Below are positions 38,281-46,992 of a DNA stretch of 64,000 nucleotides, in pieces (positions within the stretch are counted from its first letter, which is position 1; each line of letters starts with the position of its first letter). A model generated the notes under the pieces. It was not told the DNA's origin. It was given only the letters and a program-made list of their open reading frames with translations, and did not search any database. Where the stretch lies: the NCBI RefSeq assembly GCF_001592045.1, contig NZ_BCWB01000038.1, positions 62,001-126,000 on the forward strand, in the 5' to 3' direction. The translations under genes and the position numbers were made by a program. The DNA is from Thermobifida fusca NBRC 14071 = JCM 3263. Its GTDB lineage: Bacteria > Actinomycetota > Actinomycetes > Streptosporangiales > Streptosporangiaceae.

Positions 38281-38922
38281 TTAGGAGCGGTGCGGGTCGA
38301 GTTCTGCGTGGTAGGCGGTGACCCAGAAGAAGGAGCCTTCCGGGTCGTAGTCGACGATCAGGGCGGTGCTGCCTGCGGTGAGGGATTCCTCACCGGTCTG
38401 CCGTACTTGGATGAGCGCGGTGGATCCGTCAGCGGCGGTGACTTCGGCTTGGCCGAAGTCCCGGTCGACGCGGCCGGTGCGGACGACGCAGACCCGGCCG
38501 ATGAAGTCGTGGCGGGAGGGTTCCTTGTGGTCGGGGAGGAAGCGGCGTACTGCTAGGGCGAGGGCGCTGGTCACGGCCCACGCGCAGACGAGGGCGATGG
38601 CGAGGAGGAGGATCCCCAGCGCGATCGTGAGGGGATCGGACAGGTCGAAGCGGTCGAGGAGGACGGTCCCGCTCAGCGAGACGAACCATGCGACGGCGAT
38701 CATGGTGGAGAGCGACACGGTGACCGGGACTCCGTGCAGGCCGAGGGCGGACATGGCTGCGGTGAGGCCGCCGAGTTCGGTGGTGCCGTCGACGTCAGGG
38801 TCGAGCGTGTCGACCCCGAGGGCGCCGATGATGACGAGACACCAGTAGCAGGCGACCACGACCAAGGCGAAGCTGAACAGCGCGGTAGGGAAGGCGAGGG
38901 CGGCCGTCACGAAGTCGCTCAC
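38281..38922 (-). CDS. NfeD/YqiJ-like membrane protein
   Basis: A 213-residue protein with about three membrane helices (roughly residues 12-32, 62-85 and 95-125) and a C-terminal OB-like beta domain (FIGRVCVVRTGRVDRDFGQAEVT, TAGSTALIVDYDPEGSFFWV) of the NfeD/YqiJ class. Such proteins are the standard partners of flotillins and are thought to help place or stabilise them in the membrane. It is the first gene of the three-gene operon, 54 bases before the flotillin. Confidence 0.85.
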   Translation of the reverse strand: MSDFVTAALAFPTALFSFALVVVACYWCLVIIGALGVDTLDPDVDGTTELGGLTAAMSALGLHGVPVTVSLSTMIAVAWFVSLSGTVLLDRFDLSDPLTIALGILLLAIALVCAWAVTSALALAVRRFLPDHKEPSRHDFIGRVCVVRTGRVDRDFGQAEVTAADGSTALIQVRQTGEESLTAGSTALIVDYDPEGSFFWVTAYHAELDPHRS

Positions 38923-39283
38923 TGCTCTGCCGCACCCCTCTCTACGTTTTTGTCTCTCTGGGGCCCGGTTGGTCCGACGCGGTGCACTGCGGTGCCGTCT
39001 GTGTACGGGCAGTGGCGCGGTTCCCCAGCCGGTTCACCGTCCGGTCCAGTCGGAAGTCCGGACCGGACGGATTGCGCGCCCGCGATCGCCACCACGGTGC
39101 TGTGCGGTGGCGGTCTTGTGTCTGGTGGGACGCCGCGCGAGGAGGGTTAGGTTCCGAAGTTCGGCAAAAAAATTCTGCAGCCGGGGGCGCTCCCGTCCCG
39201 GCGGTCCGGGCCGCAGAGCGGTGGGAACTGCGGTGATCAGCGATTTTCCCCGGGGCGGTAGGGAGAAAACGCGCATATCTGAC
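38923..39283. other. divergent promoter region with an inverted repeat
   Basis: About 360 bases without a gene between the flotillin operon and the exporter. GTCCGGTCC (39038-39046) and GGACCGGAC (39059-39067) form a perfect 9-bp inverted repeat that could be an operator or a hairpin. A run of seven A residues lies near 39168. Confidence 0.45.
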
Positions 39284-39318
39284 TAGGATGATCTTTGGGG
39301 TGAACAACCGTTCACCCC
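39284..39318 (+). promoter_or_regulatory. promoter and TetR-type operator of the MFS exporter
   Basis: TAGGAT (39284-39289) fits a -10 element. Just after it lies GGGGTGAAC-AACC-GTTCACCCC (39297-39318), a perfect 9-bp inverted repeat placed at the expected transcription start. The TetR gene following the exporter is the obvious candidate to bind it. Confidence 0.75.
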
Positions 39319-39352
39319 GGTTGTCCTCTCCACCGAGGCCGAAGGGAGCCCC

Positions 39353-40810
39353 GTGACCGACGCTTCCGCCAATCCCCCACGCCACCCCCGCCTCCTCCTC
39401 GTCGCCATGGCCTTCGCCGGCGTGGTCACCGCGGTCATGCAAACCCTCGCCGTCCCGCTGCTGCCCACCCTCATCACCGCGTTCAACACCACTCACGAAG
39501 CCGTGAGCTGGGTCGTCACCGCCTCCCTCATCGCCGGCGCAGTCTCCACCCCGGTCCTCGGCCGCCTCGGCGACATGTACGGCAGACGCGAAGTCATGCT
39601 GGGCGCGCTCCTCAGCCTCGTCGCAGGCTCCCTGCTCGCCGCGCTCAGCACCCACATCCCGCTCCTCATCGTGGGGCGGACCCTCCAAGGCATCGCGCTC
39701 GCCGTCGTCCCCTTAGGGATCGGTATCCTCCGCGACGTGCTCCCCCCGGAACGGGTCGCCTCCTCATCCGGGCTGATGAGCACCACCATGGGCGTGGGCG
39801 CAGCCGTCGGCGTCCCACTGACCTCGCTGATCGCCCGCTACGCCGACTGGCATGCCGTGTTCTGGATGAGCGGCGGATTCGGGCTCGTCGCCCTCCTCCT
39901 CGTGCTCGCATTCGTGCCCCGCACCCGCACCCGGCTCGGCGGACGCTTCGACGCCGTGGGCACCCTCGGCCTCACCGTCGTCCTCGTCTGCTTCCTCGTC
40001 GCCGTCTCCCGCGGCAGCGAATGGGGGTGGACCTCCCCGCTCGTGCTCGGCCTCTTCGCCGCGGCCCTCCTCGTCGGCGTCGGCTGGGCCTACTACGAGA
40101 CGCGCATCCCCTCACCCGTCGTGGAACTCCGCAGCATGGCCAACCGCGGCGTCCTGTTGAGCAACCTCGCCACCCTGCTCGTCGGGTTCTCCTTCTTCGT
40201 CAACTCCCTCGTCACCTCCCAGCTCGTGCAAGAACCCCCGGAAACCGGCTACGGGCTGGGATACTCCGTGATCGTGGGAGGCCTGTGCATGCTCCCCGCC
40301 TCGCTGACCATGCTGCTGTTCGCGCCGATCGCAGCCCGCATCGCCGCCGTCCGCGGCCCCAAAACCACGGTCATGTTCGGCCTCGTCCTCATGGCCGTCG
40401 GCTACCTGCTGCGGCTGTTCACCAGCGAGCACCTCGTCACCATCATCGTGGGAGCCACGATCGTGGGCCTCGGCACCGCCTTCCCCTACTCCACGCTGCC
40501 CGCCCTGCTCATGCAGCACGTGCCCCGGGAACAGACCGGTGCCGCCAACGGCGTCAACGTCCTCATGCGCGCCGTGGGACAAGCGGTGTGCAGCGCCGTC
40601 GTCGCCGCGGTCTTCGGCAGCATGACCATGGAAACCACCGGCGGCACCGCACCCACCTTCGAGGCCTACCTCACCACTTTCTTCCTCGCGGCCTGCTTCG
40701 CGGTGGCGGCCCTCGTGGTCACGCTTCCCGTCCGCGAACGCCGTTCCGGTATACAGAAGAACCCCCAACCGTCCGCACCAGGAGCCACGGGTGAACCACA
40801 GTCACGGTGA
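39353..40810 (+). CDS. MFS multidrug exporter (EmrB/QacA type)
   Basis: A 485-residue drug:proton antiporter with about 14 predicted helices. The family features are motif C-like segments, GRLGDMYGRREVMLGALL (motif A) near residue 65 and TVMQTLAVPLLPTLI in helix 1 (the DHA2 region). The GTG start at 39353 follows AGGGAGCC. It overlaps the TetR gene by 20 bases and lies behind a TetR-like operator, so export of a toxic compound under substrate-induced control is expected. The compound is unknown. Confidence 0.9.
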   Translation: MTDASANPPRHPRLLLVAMAFAGVVTAVMQTLAVPLLPTLITAFNTTHEAVSWVVTASLIAGAVSTPVLGRLGDMYGRREVMLGALLSLVAGSLLAALSTHIPLLIVGRTLQGIALAVVPLGIGILRDVLPPERVASSSGLMSTTMGVGAAVGVPLTSLIARYADWHAVFWMSGGFGLVALLLVLAFVPRTRTRLGGRFDAVGTLGLTVVLVCFLVAVSRGSEWGWTSPLVLGLFAAALLVGVGWAYYETRIPSPVVELRSMANRGVLLSNLATLLVGFSFFVNSLVTSQLVQEPPETGYGLGYSVIVGGLCMLPASLTMLLFAPIAARIAAVRGPKTTVMFGLVLMAVGYLLRLFTSEHLVTIIVGATIVGLGTAFPYSTLPALLMQHVPREQTGAANGVNVLMRAVGQAVCSAVVAAVFGSMTMETTGGTAPTFEAYLTTFFLAACFAVAALVVTLPVRERRSGIQKNPQPSAPGATGEPQSR

Positions 40811-41354
40811 GCGCACCGCAGAATCCAGCCGGCCAGCGATCCTGCTGGCCGCGCGACGCGCCTTCGCGCTCCACCCCTACGCCGACGTCACAATCCGCTC
40901 CATCGCCGCCGACGCGGGAGTCAGCGCCGCCCTCGTCATCAAACATTTCGGCACCAAAGAGCAACTGCTGCGCGCCTCAGCGGACTTCACGAAAGCCGTG
41001 GAACTCCTCCTGGACGCCCCCCTCGACCGGCTCGGCGAACACATGGTCCGCACCCTCATCTCCCTGCGGGAACGCAACGGCGCCGACCCGCTGCTGCGCG
41101 TCGTGTTCTCCACCTCCGCCCAAGACGAGCGGGCCGTCGTGCGGGAATACTTCACCACCCAGGTCACCGAGGCGATGGCGGACCGCCTCACCGGCCCCGA
41201 TGCCCGGCTGCGCGCCGAACTGGTGATCGCCCACCTGCTCGGCCTGGGCGCCACCCTCAACATCCACTACCGGGCCACCGGCCGCACCCCCGACACCGAG
41301 CGGATCGTGGCCCTGTACGCCCCGGGGATCCAGCAGCTCATCACCGGACCATGA
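40791..41354 (+). CDS. TetR-family regulator
   Basis: A 187-residue repressor. The N-terminal helix-turn-helix (about residues 15-60) contains ILLAARRAFALHPYADVTIRSIAADAGVSAALVIKHFGTKEQLL, a typical TetR_N domain (cited in parts here). The C-terminal part resembles the actinobacterial TetR class with a ligand pocket of unknown specificity. It overlaps the end of the exporter gene and probably represses that operon through the 39297-39318 inverted repeat. Confidence 0.9.
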   Translation: MNHSHGERTAESSRPAILLAARRAFALHPYADVTIRSIAADAGVSAALVIKHFGTKEQLLRASADFTKAVELLLDAPLDRLGEHMVRTLISLRERNGADPLLRVVFSTSAQDERAVVREYFTTQVTEAMADRLTGPDARLRAELVIAHLLGLGATLNIHYRATGRTPDTERIVALYAPGIQQLITGP

Positions 41355-41358
41355 GGGA

Positions 41359-41391
41359 TCCCGCCCCGCGGGGGCGGTCCGCAGGGCGGGA
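41359..41391. terminator. bidirectional terminator hairpin
   Basis: TCCCGCCC (41359-41366) pairs with GGGCGGGA (41384-41391) between the convergent TetR and HAD genes. Confidence 0.6.
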
Positions 41392-41403
41392 CCCGTCCGA
41401 CAC

Positions 41404-42126
41404 TCACACCGTCACAGAGGCGAGGTCAGCAAGCCGGATCTCCGGAATCCGCAATGCGGCTGCCTCGGCTGCATGCTCGGGCGTGCCATACCCCCACCTG
41501 GCCCACAGCGACCGCGCCCCCGTGGCGGCAACCCGGCGCACATTGGTGAGGTTGTCGTCGATGAAAACCGCCGCGGAGGGAGGAATCCCGGCCTGCTCGC
41601 ACAGCTCCCGGACCGCCCCGGCCTTGTCGCTGCACTCGCCCACCACCGCGGCGACCGTGTGCCCCAGGCCGTGGAAGTCCAGGATCGCCCGAACCGAAAG
41701 GGTGTCCTTGGCGGTGACGATCGCCGTGCGGCCCGCATGGCGGACCAGCAGTTCGGCGATCCCCGGATACAGGGTGTGCATGCCCAGCCAGAACTGGGCG
41801 TCCCGCTCCCGCAGCAGGTCGCGTGCTGCCGAAGCGCGCCGCACGAAGGTGGCCACCTCGTCCGCGGGGATCGACGCGAACAGCGCGTCGAACTCCGCCT
41901 GGCTGCGGACCGTGGACGCGCCGGGCAGGTGCGCCACCATGAAGTGGTCAAGGAGCCGCGCATAGTCCCGCACGTGGCGGAACACGGAGCGGAACTCCGG
42001 GGGAAGCCGTTTCAAGCTCGCCTGCCCCGTCGCCTCCGGTTCGTTGCCTGGCTTGCCCAACCAGGTGACGAGGGCGCACTCGTCGAGCGCGTCGCAGACG
42101 ACGCCGTCGAAGTCGAGAATCAGCAC
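41404..42126 (-). CDS. HAD-superfamily hydrolase
   Basis: A 240-residue phosphatase-like protein. HAD motif I is LDFDGVVCD, motif II is AIVTAKD, the Lys of motif III is in CSDKAGAV, and motif IV is FIDDN. The GTG start at 42126 was preferred to ATG 42159 because AGGAAGGAG lies five bases before it; the longer form would add 11 residues. It probably dephosphorylates a small metabolite. It is the last gene of a cupin/DJ-1/HAD unit, 70 bases after the DJ-1 gene. Confidence 0.85.
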   Translation of the reverse strand: MLILDFDGVVCDALDECALVTWLGKPGNEPEATGQASLKRLPPEFRSVFRHVRDYARLLDHFMVAHLPGASTVRSQAEFDALFASIPADEVATFVRRASAARDLLRERDAQFWLGMHTLYPGIAELLVRHAGRTAIVTAKDTLSVRAILDFHGLGHTVAAVVGECSDKAGAVRELCEQAGIPPSAAVFIDDNLTNVRRVAATGARSLWARWGYGTPEHAAEAAALRIPEIRLADLASVTV

Positions 42127-42196
42127 GGCGCTCTCCTTCCTGCTCCCGTGCTCGGACATGAGGAGAGGGGCGGCGGCACCGCCGCCCCCAGCCCGG

Positions 42197-42736
42197 TCAC
42201 TGGTCGAGCTTCTCCACGGTTTCGAAGACCGCGCGCATGAACGCGCCCACGTAGGCGTAGTAGGAGCAGGTGATGATGTTTCCGTCGACGATGACGTCGC
42301 TGTCCACCACCTCGGCGCCCGCGTTGATCACGTCGTCCCGCAGCCCGATGTAGGCGCAGGCCCGACGGCCCTTGAGCACACCCGCGCTGACCATGATCCA
42401 CGGCCCGTGGCACAGGCCCGCGACGACCTTGCCCGCGTCAGCCATCGCGGCGACGAACGCCAGCACCTGCTGGTCCTGGCGGACCCGGTCGGGAGCCTCG
42501 TGCCCGCCGGTGAGGATCACCGCGTCGTAGTTGTTGACGTCCAGGTCGGAGAAGGAGATGAGCGGGGCCGCGGTCTTGTCCATAGGGAGCGGGACCCCGT
42601 ACTTGCCGGTGACGGGCGCGGCCTCCTTGGTAGCGACGTCGACGTGCCAGCCCTCTTCGAGCAGGCGGTAGTAGGTGTAGACCACGTCGTGGTCCTGGAA
42701 TCCGGGGCCGGTGATGATCACTGCGCTGCGGGACAT
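42197..42736 (-). CDS. DJ-1/PfpI-family protein
   Basis: A 179-residue class I glutamine-amidotransferase-like protein. The nucleophile elbow is AGLCHGPW (Cys followed by His), with the supporting Glu in TGGHEAPD. The start at ATG 42736 has AGGAG upstream on its strand; the longer upstream frame lacks support. PfpI-like proteins act as proteases, deglycases or hydratases, and the reaction cannot be chosen here. It lies 28 bases after the cupin gene and before the HAD gene, in one operon. Confidence 0.88.
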   Translation of the reverse strand: MSRSAVIITGPGFQDHDVVYTYYRLLEEGWHVDVATKEAAPVTGKYGVPLPMDKTAAPLISFSDLDVNNYDAVILTGGHEAPDRVRQDQQVLAFVAAMADAGKVVAGLCHGPWIMVSAGVLKGRRACAYIGLRDDVINAGAEVVDSDVIVDGNIITCSYYAYVGAFMRAVFETVEKLDQ

Positions 42737-42764
42737 TCCTGTTCTCCTCTCGTGTGGCTTCCGG

Positions 42765-43532
42765 TCAGTTCGCCCTGCTGACGCACAGGTAGTTCTTGTC
42801 CGGTTCCGGACGGCTGTTTTCGGAAGAATTGGCCAGGATTCGGATATCGGAGTAGACGACGCCTGAGACGCAGAGGGGAATGTAGAAAATGTCTTCTGGG
42901 CGGCGCCGGTAGAAGACATCCATTCCGGTTCTGATTTCGAAATGGAATTTCCCGTCGGGAGATCCGGAGCGGACTTTTGCGTTGGGGAGGCGACGGGTCG
43001 GTTTCAGAGGAAACTTCTCCTCCACCAACGACGTCGATTCATACGATTTCCCGGCCCGGTTGTAGTCGTCGCGCAACCGCATCAGGTCGTATTTGTTCCT
43101 CGGAACCTCGACCTCGATGAGTTCCAGCGCTTCCGACCCGGTGTTCCGGGTGGAGTGGAACGCCCCCGGGGCGATGCGCACAATGCTCCCAGGCTTCACC
43201 GGGAACTCCCGCTCGAGCCCTGCAGTGACCCCTTCGCCCGACAAGCACAGCAGGTAGGTGAGCTTGCGCGGGTGCGCGTGGGTCGACGTGCTGTGGGATA
43301 CGTCGATGTGCAGCGACCACAGGTCGAAGAAGTCGTCGACGTAGGCGCGGTACTCGTACCCCCACGGTTTGGGGATGATCTCGTTCAAGTGCGAATCGTC
43401 GTCGAACTGCTCATTGAGTGCGCGCGCCCCGCCGCGGGTCAGCCTTTTCAATTCGGCAATATCGGCCGGGCCCGCGTCGATGTGCAGCGACGTTGCGGAC
43501 CGGTTTTCTTCGAGAATTGGTACAGCAGACAA
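42765..43532 (-). CDS. cupin-domain protein
   Basis: A 255-residue protein with a cupin barrel in its centre: KPWGYEYRAY, then HIDVSHSTSTHAHPRKLTYLLCLSGE and PGSIVRIAPGAFHSTRN. The histidines of these segments would bind a metal. The WGYE motif resembles phosphomannose-isomerase-like cupins. A C-terminal extension of about 90 residues (VYSDIRILANSSE) is not recognised. The TTG start at 43532 was chosen because GGAGG lies nine bases before it. It is the first gene of the cupin/DJ-1/HAD operon; the pathway is unknown. Confidence 0.75.
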   Translation of the reverse strand: MSAVPILEENRSATSLHIDAGPADIAELKRLTRGGARALNEQFDDDSHLNEIIPKPWGYEYRAYVDDFFDLWSLHIDVSHSTSTHAHPRKLTYLLCLSGEGVTAGLEREFPVKPGSIVRIAPGAFHSTRNTGSEALELIEVEVPRNKYDLMRLRDDYNRAGKSYESTSLVEEKFPLKPTRRLPNAKVRSGSPDGKFHFEIRTGMDVFYRRRPEDIFYIPLCVSGVVYSDIRILANSSENSRPEPDKNYLCVSRAN

Positions 43533-43842
43533 AGGCCCATTTCCTCCGGGTGTGAGACGGGCGTTCTGGCGGGCGTTTTCGCCAGCCGTGTGCAATCTTG
43601 GGGCGCGTCCTCCGGGTGAGGCAAAGGTTTTTCTCCGACTTTGTCATTTTCTGTTCTGGGAGTGTGATCCTCGTCCTATTGCACGGGGAAGGGAAGGCTT
43701 TCCATATGCCATTAACGAGGGGCTATTAATATGCCTATCCGCCCCCCTTGAGATATCTATTGGCACGGCGGGGGAGCGGGTGCTTATCGTCTGGTGGGCG
43801 TAGGACCGCGGAAGTCCGTTGAGGACGAGGAAAGGGAAAGAG

Positions 43843-44526
43843 ATGCCGAACCTTCCGAAGCGTGTGCTGCTCGCGCTCACCAGCCACGGCAGCCTCGGCG
43901 ACACCGGAAAGCCCACCGGCTACTACGTTCCGGAAGCCGCGCACCCCTGGGAGGTCTTCCGCAAGGCGGGCTACGAAGTCTCCTTCGTCTCCGTCAAGGG
44001 CGGGCAGCCCCCGGCGACCGGATACAACGCCGAAGACGAGGTCCAGAGGGAGTTCCTCGAGGACCCCGAGGTGAAGAAGGCGCTGGCCGACACGCCGACC
44101 GCCGACTCCCTCAACCCGGCCGACTACGCGGCGGTGTACTTCGTCGGCGGCCACGGCACCATGTGGGACTTCCCCGACGCGGCCGACCTGGCTGCTCTGG
44201 CTCGGGACATCTACGAGGCCGGCGGCGTCGTCGCGGCGGTGTGCCACGGCCCGGCCGGTCTCGTCAACCTCAAACTGTCGGACGGCCGCTACCTGGTCGA
44301 GGGCAAGGAGTTCGCCTCCTTCACCAATGAGGAGGAGGACGCGGTCAACCTGTCGGGTGTGGTGCCGTTCCTGCTCCAGAGCAAGCTGGAGGAGCGCGGC
44401 GGCATCCACGTGAAGAAGCCGAAGTTCGAATCGTGCGTTGTGGTCAGCGAGCGCCTGGTCACCGGGCAGAACCCGGCTTCGGCCTCCGGTGTGGCCGAGG
44501 AGACCGTCAAGCTGCTGGCTGACTGA
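43843..44526 (+). CDS. DJ-1/PfpI type I glutamine amidotransferase-like (Hsp31 class)
   Basis: A 227-residue protein (MPNLPKRVLLALTSHG...) of the Hsp31/YhbO class. The nucleophile Cys is in AAVCHGPAGLVN, and the paired acid and His segments are GYYVPEAAHPWEVF and FVGGHGTMWDFPD. Such proteins are chaperones or deglycases acting on glyoxal-modified targets. The ATG 43843 has AAAGGGAAAGAG upstream. It diverges from the cupin operon and shares its AT-rich promoter region. Confidence 0.9.
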   Translation: MPNLPKRVLLALTSHGSLGDTGKPTGYYVPEAAHPWEVFRKAGYEVSFVSVKGGQPPATGYNAEDEVQREFLEDPEVKKALADTPTADSLNPADYAAVYFVGGHGTMWDFPDAADLAALARDIYEAGGVVAAVCHGPAGLVNLKLSDGRYLVEGKEFASFTNEEEDAVNLSGVVPFLLQSKLEERGGIHVKKPKFESCVVVSERLVTGQNPASASGVAEETVKLLAD

Positions 44527-44532
44527 CGAGCA

Positions 44533-44563
44533 GGCGGGTGGCGCTGAGGGGACGCCACCCGCC
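44533..44563. terminator. bidirectional terminator hairpin
   Basis: GGCGGGTGGCG (44533-44543) pairs perfectly with CGCCACCCGCC (44553-44563) between convergent genes. Confidence 0.85.
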
Positions 44564-44577
44564 CGGAACCACCCTTC

Positions 44578-45471
44578 TCACCAGCTCCTGGCTTCGGTCA
44601 GGAGCTTTTGATGTACGAGCGCAATGCGCTGCTGGGCGAGCGACCCTGCCCGGACCACCAGGTAGATGGTGTTGATCGGGGAGAGCTCGGGCTGGTGCAG
44701 GACGGTCAGCTCGCCCTGTTCCAGAGCATTGGCGGCAAGGTAGCGGGGGAGGACTGTGATTCCCGCCCCGGCAACAACAGTCGCCAAGACGCCGCGCAGG
44801 TCCGGCACGACGACCGCTGCCCGCATGGGCGGGCGGCGTCCGAACACGGTCAGCCAGTAGCGGCGGATGATCGGCAGCTCCTCGGCGTAGGCGACGACGG
44901 GCACGCTGTCCAGTGCTTTTCCGGCATCCGCCGCGACGTCGGCAGGGAGCCGGTCCTTCCAGTCGGGGTGGGCGACGAGCAGGAACTCCTCGTCCATCAG
45001 GGGGGTGCTGGAGATACCGCGGCGTCGAGGCGGGGCAGTCGACACGACGAGGTCGTGGCGGCCCGCGAGCAGCCCGTCGAGGAGTTCGTCCGGCATGCCG
45101 GTCACCGTCCGCAACTGAAGCCCTTCCGCCACCAGCTCGGCGAGAGCAGGGAGGACGCGCACGGTAAGCAGTTCGGTAGGGCCGCCGATATGCAGGGGCT
45201 GTTCGAAGGGGACCCGCTGGAGCACTTCGGTTTCGATCACTGCTTCCAGCGCGTCCAGGTGCGGGGCCAGGCGCCGGGCAAGCTGGTCGGCGGGACCGGT
45301 AGGCCGGACCCCGTCGGGTCTGCGGATGAAGAGCTGCCGGCCGAGTTCCTTCTCAAGGGTGCGGATCTGCGCGGTCACTGTCGGCTGGGACATCCCCAGG
45401 TGGGAGGCTGCCCTGGTGAGTGACCCCGCTCGGTGGACGGCCAAGAACGTTCTGAGGAGCTCGAGGTTCAC
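44578..45471 (-). CDS. LysR-family regulator
   Basis: A 297-residue LysR-type regulator. The N-terminal helix-turn-helix domain reads MNLELLRTFLAVHRAGSLT, ASHLGMSQPTVTAQIRTLE and LGRQLFIR, and a substrate-binding domain follows from about residue 90. It is convergent with the second DJ-1-like gene. Its 5' side faces an AT-rich region and the IS701-like gene, so its target could be itself or that gene. The ligand is unknown. Confidence 0.93.
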   Translation of the reverse strand: MNLELLRTFLAVHRAGSLTRAASHLGMSQPTVTAQIRTLEKELGRQLFIRRPDGVRPTGPADQLARRLAPHLDALEAVIETEVLQRVPFEQPLHIGGPTELLTVRVLPALAELVAEGLQLRTVTGMPDELLDGLLAGRHDLVVSTAPPRRRGISSTPLMDEEFLLVAHPDWKDRLPADVAADAGKALDSVPVVAYAEELPIIRRYWLTVFGRRPPMRAAVVVPDLRGVLATVVAGAGITVLPRYLAANALEQGELTVLHQPELSPINTIYLVVRAGSLAQQRIALVHQKLLTEARSW

Positions 45472-45811
45472 GTTTCCTCCGTGGCCGGATCCGGCCTTTT
45501 ATTTTTCTATTTCAGGGAACCGTTCGGAAGGCCAGTGCGTCGTTTTATGAACGTAGTCGAGAGCGGGGGATATTTGTGCAGGTAGAAATTTGGTTGTGAA
45601 ATATCACGGTCGCCTTTCAGGCCTTCTTGCTCCGGGTCTATCGACGGCGACTACGCAGGGTGATTGTCTATATATAACACTATATTTGCGATTTGTCGAC
45701 TTTTGCTGTGTAATGAACAGTGTTCCGCTGGCGATGGCGTATACCGCAGTGCGGTGAGGAGTGGGGGAGAAGCGGAACCTGCCACGGAAATAAACGCTGG
45801 CCTGCTGTGAT
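45472..45811. other. AT-rich intergenic region
   Basis: About 340 bases without a gene between the LysR and IS701-like genes. It is far richer in A and T than the rest (for example around 45670-45720, with TATATATAACACTATATT), consistent with promoters or with transferred DNA. No inverted-repeat IS end was found here. Confidence 0.45.
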
Positions 45812-45822
45812 AAGGAGGGGGT

Positions 45823-46992
45823 TTGAACGGCAGCAGCCAGAGAGCAGCAAGAGTCCGTCATCCATCCGACAAGCTGGTAGAACACGTCTGCGAAACGGCC
45901 TTCTCCCCGTTCCGGAGAAGACGGCAGCGTGAATGGGGGGAAGTGTATGTCAAAGGCCTTCTCACTACTGCGGGAAGGAAATCCATGCGCAGTATCGCCA
46001 GCAGTGCGGGGATGTCTTCCGCAGAGCAGAATCTGCACCATTTCATTACCAATTCGACGTGGGACTGGAAAGAGGTAAGAAGAGAACTCGCCCGGTACGC
46101 GGATAATGCGGTAGCACCCGTCGCATGGGTCGTCGACCCGCTCGTCATCCAGAAGGCAGGCGAACATTCCGTCGGAGTCCGGAGGACATTCGTCCCCGGA
46201 TTGGGAAAAACCGTGCAACGCCAATATGTCCTCGGGGTCTGGATCGCTTCCGAGAAAGCAAGCGTGCCCGTGGAATGGCATATGGTCCTGCCCGACAAGT
46301 GGACCAGCAGCGAATCCCGCCGCAAAGTCGGCACACCCGGCAAAGCCTGCCCGTCGCGCAGCGACTGCCTGCGGGAAGCGATCGAAGAACTCTCCCGGTG
46401 GGGGCTGCGGCAGCGTCCCGTGGTCATGGACGCCCGGGAAGTCGACCCGCTGCCGCTCATCGGGAAACTCGCCGCCAGCTCCGTCCCCTTCCTGCTGCGC
46501 ATCAGGGAAGACACCCGGCTCGCCGACCTCGAATCCGGACGGTTGATGGCCGCCGCGCAGCTCGCTGAACTGCACAAGGGGGCGAGCCGGCCACTGCTCC
46601 CCGCCGGATCCGGTGCCCCCAGGACCCCGGTGTGCGGGCTGGGCCTGCGTGTCGGGGCCGCCGGACCCGTGCGCACCGGACCGCTCCTCATGGCGGCGCA
46701 GTGGACCGCCGACCCCCGGGCAGCCACGATGATCTGGCTGACCAACATGGTTGACACGCCCATCCCCATGCTCCTGGGACTCGGCAGGGCCCTCCACTGG
46801 GTCCGCGCTGACAGGGAAACGTGCAGCCGGGTCGGCATGCGCGACTTCGAAGGACGTTCCTTCCCCGGATGGCACCGCCACATGACCCTGGTCTCTGTGG
46901 CGCACACCATCGCCGTGCTCACCCGTACCGGGCAGCAGCGCCAGCAGTGGACCCGGCGCACGGAGGCCCGCCTCGGGCAACTGGTGCACTAA
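45823..46992 (+). CDS. IS701-like DDE transposase, possibly domesticated
   Basis: A 389-residue protein of the IS701/DDE_5 type. N-terminal helical segments (EWGEVYVKGLLT, EQNLHHFITNSTWDWKEVRRELARY in part) lead to a DDE core: Asp105 in VVDPLVI, Asp203 in VVMDAREVD and a likely Glu343 in RDFEGRSFPGWHRH. The start is TTG 45823 with a strong AAGGAGG site four bases away. I found no terminal inverted repeats or target-site duplication, and the frame is intact, so it may be a retained host gene rather than a mobile IS. Similar solitary genes are frequent in Streptomyces. Confidence 0.75.
   Translation: MNGSSQRAARVRHPSDKLVEHVCETAFSPFRRRRQREWGEVYVKGLLTTAGRKSMRSIASSAGMSSAEQNLHHFITNSTWDWKEVRRELARYADNAVAPVAWVVDPLVIQKAGEHSVGVRRTFVPGLGKTVQRQYVLGVWIASEKASVPVEWHMVLPDKWTSSESRRKVGTPGKACPSRSDCLREAIEELSRWGLRQRPVVMDAREVDPLPLIGKLAASSVPFLLRIREDTRLADLESGRLMAAAQLAELHKGASRPLLPAGSGAPRTPVCGLGLRVGAAGPVRTGPLLMAAQWTADPRAATMIWLTNMVDTPIPMLLGLGRALHWVRADRETCSRVGMRDFEGRSFPGWHRHMTLVSVAHTIAVLTRTGQQRQQWTRRTEARLGQLVH

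Noticed and set aside
36235-38556. 773-codon frame opposite the flotillin gene
   Set aside because: It is a shadow of the coiled-coil repeats; the flotillin frame has SPFH motifs and context.
45604-46989. 461-codon minus-strand frame opposite the IS701-like gene
   Set aside because: The plus frame carries the DDE residues and a strong ribosome site; the minus frame has no recognisable domain.
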